A stretch of 64,000 nucleotides of DNA, from NCBI RefSeq assembly GCF_006538745.1, contig NZ_BJLR01000016.1, positions 1 to 64,000 of the forward strand, written 5' to 3'. The position numbers were made by a program, and so were the translations under genes. Numbering within the stretch: the first letter of the stretch is position 1; each line of letters begins with the position of its first letter. The notes under the pieces are model-generated. The model ran no database searches and was not told the DNA's origin. It saw only the letters and a program-made list of their open reading frames with translations. Origin of the DNA: Cellulomonas cellasea. Its GTDB lineage: Bacteria > Actinomycetota > Actinomycetes > Actinomycetales > Cellulomonadaceae. Positions 62,908-64,000 of this stretch are shown one piece after another.

Positions 62908-64000
62908 TCAGGGCCGGTCCGCGCCCGCCGTGAGCTCCTCGGCCGCCGTCAGGACCGCCGCCCGCAGCCCGTCGTCCGCGGCGAGGTCGGCGCCCAGGAA
63001 GCCGAGCACCGCGTCGACCGACTCCGCGAGCGAGCCCTGCCCGAGCGCGCGCACGTGGTCCGCGCGCGCGTCCTTGACCGGCGCCCCGAGCCCGCGCAGG
63101 TGGCAGGTCCACGCGGCGACGGCGCGCGCCGCACCGGTCGGCACGCGTCCGGCGGCGAGCTCGGCGCGCAGCGTCGGGACGATGCGCACCCCGATCTTCT
63201 GCGAGCCGTCGCCGGCGATCTGGGCCAGCACGTGCCGGATCCGGGGGTTCGCGAAGCGCTCGACGAGCGCGCGCCGGTAGTCGGCCACGTCCTCGGCGGG
63301 CAGCGTGAGGTGGTGCGCGGCCTCGTCCCACCAGTCCTCGACCCACCGCCGCAGCACCGGGTCGGCGACGGCGTCGGCGACGGTCTCGTGGCCGCGCGCC
63401 GAGCCCGCGTACGCGAGCAGGGAGTGCGCGCCGTTGAGCAGCCAGAGCTTGCGCTGCTCGAACGGGAGGACGTCGTCGACCATCGTGACGCCCGCCGCCT
63501 CCCACGCGGGGCGTCCGTTCGGGAACCGGCCGGCGACGACCCACTCGGAGAACGGCTCGGTCGGCACGGGTGAGGCGTCCTCGACGCCGAGCGCCGCCCG
63601 CACCGCGTCCCGGTTCTCGTCGGTCGTCGCGGGCGTGATCCGGTCCACCATCGTCGTCCCGAACGCCACGTTCTCCTCGGCCCAGGCCGCGAGCGAGGGG
63701 TCGACGGCGTCGATCAGGTCGTCGACGACGCGCTGCAGCGCCGGGCCGTTCTCGGGCAGGTTGTCGCACGGCAGGACGGCGAGCGGTCCGGCGCCGGCCG
63801 CGCGGCGGGCGAGGTAGCCGGCGACGATCCGGCCCGGGGTCGTCGCGACCACGGCCCGGGGGTCGCCGCCGAGCGCCGAGACGTCCGCGCGCACGTCGTC
63901 CCGCGTGACGTCGAGCCCGCCGTCGTCCGCGCGCAGGTAGCCGGCCTCGGTGACCGTGAGGGTCACGACCGCGGTCTCCGGCGCGGCCCAGTACCCGAGC
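62908..64000 (-). CDS. Mannitol dehydrogenase family oxidoreductase, cut by window edge
   Basis: The 5' part lies beyond the right edge; 364 residues of the C-terminal portion are visible, beginning LGYWAAPETAVVTLTVTEAGYL. VVTLTVTEAGY is the end of the NAD-binding domain, LPCDNLPENG follows, and KLWLLNGAHSLLAYAG holds the catalytic Lys, Asn and His of the family (K-x4-N-x2-H). The family includes mannitol 2-dehydrogenase, fructuronate reductase (UxuB) and tagaturonate reductase. A hexuronate reductase would fit with the pectin-degrading lyase in this window, but this cannot be decided from the visible part. Confidence 0.88.
   Translation of the reverse strand, partial: LGYWAAPETAVVTLTVTEAGYLRADDGGLDVTRDDVRADVSALGGDPRAVVATTPGRIVAGYLARRAAGAGPLAVLPCDNLPENGPALQRVVDDLIDAVDPSLAAWAEENVAFGTTMVDRITPATTDENRDAVRAALGVEDASPVPTEPFSEWVVAGRFPNGRPAWEAAGVTMVDDVLPFEQRKLWLLNGAHSLLAYAGSARGHETVADAVADPVLRRWVEDWWDEAAHHLTLPAEDVADYRRALVERFANPRIRHVLAQIAGDGSQKIGVRIVPTLRAELAAGRVPTGAARAVAAWTCHLRGLGAPVKDARADHVRALGQGSLAESVDAVLGFLGADLAADDGLRAAVLTAAEELTAGADRP

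Noticed and set aside
1-64000. Mobile element, prophage, CRISPR, tRNA or rRNA
   Set aside because: I searched the gaps for transposase or integrase genes, terminal repeats, regular short repeats with spacers and tRNA-like cloverleaf ends, and saw none.

Overview
The window is a stretch of very GC-rich bacterial chromosome with a strong G/C bias at third codon positions. Several features point to an actinobacterium: many apparently leaderless GTG/ATG starts, a mycothiol-dependent-isomerase family protein, WYL-domain regulators, a HelR RNA-polymerase motor behind a rifamycin-associated-type inverted repeat, and a secreted CBM2-linked rhamnogalacturonan lyase. The lyase with its Pro/Thr linker suggests a plant-polymer degrader of the Cellulomonas type; this is inference. 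I see no rRNA, tRNA, CRISPR array, insertion sequence, phage or integrase gene. Two genes run off the edges: a subtilisin-like protease on the left and a mannitol-dehydrogenase-family oxidoreductase on the right.

Left third (1-18 kb): cut-off subtilisin with a C-terminal FG-GAP repeat; uridine-kinase-like enzyme; FBP treble-clef protein; epoxide hydrolase divergent from a TetR regulator with an operator between them; PPOX-fold oxidoreductase; methyltransferase; a trypsin-like protease without signal peptide; MarR regulator divergent from an operon of an LLM flavin enzyme and an unusual LLM-FAD-oxidase fusion; histidine phosphatase, GNAT, NTF2-like and TfoX-like proteins; a beta-propeller lipoprotein; and a DUF6153-like plus DUF305 pair that probably concerns metal handling.

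Middle (18-43 kb): kinase-like phosphotransferase, tyrosine phosphatase, SGNH hydrolase, the rhamnogalacturonan lyase, hemerythrin protein, two WYL regulators that each sit beside a TCCGGA-N9-TCCGGA repeat (next to a VOC gene and a DinB gene), a frameshifted lipoprotein, an RlmG/RsmC-like methyltransferase, DUF1361 membrane protein, an M64 metalloprotease with a seven-bladed propeller preceded by a small companion, a lipoprotein/OmpA-domain pair, LysE exporter with a coupled SGNH hydrolase, and a TetR-hydrolase operon with tandem operators.

Right third (43-64 kb): helR, then a nitrate respiration locus narK-narGHJI (transport plus the membrane-bound molybdenum reductase), a serine hydrolase, a membrane protein/AAA ATPase pair, a DUF4190-type membrane protein, a small autoregulated membrane-protein/winged-helix operon, a two-component system and a DHFR-fold reductase.

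The observations I consider most worth following are the helR regulatory element, three proteases that lack signal peptides (one with an adjacent companion gene sharing a short acidic motif), the operator shared by the two WYL regulators, and the LLM-FAD oxidase fusion.
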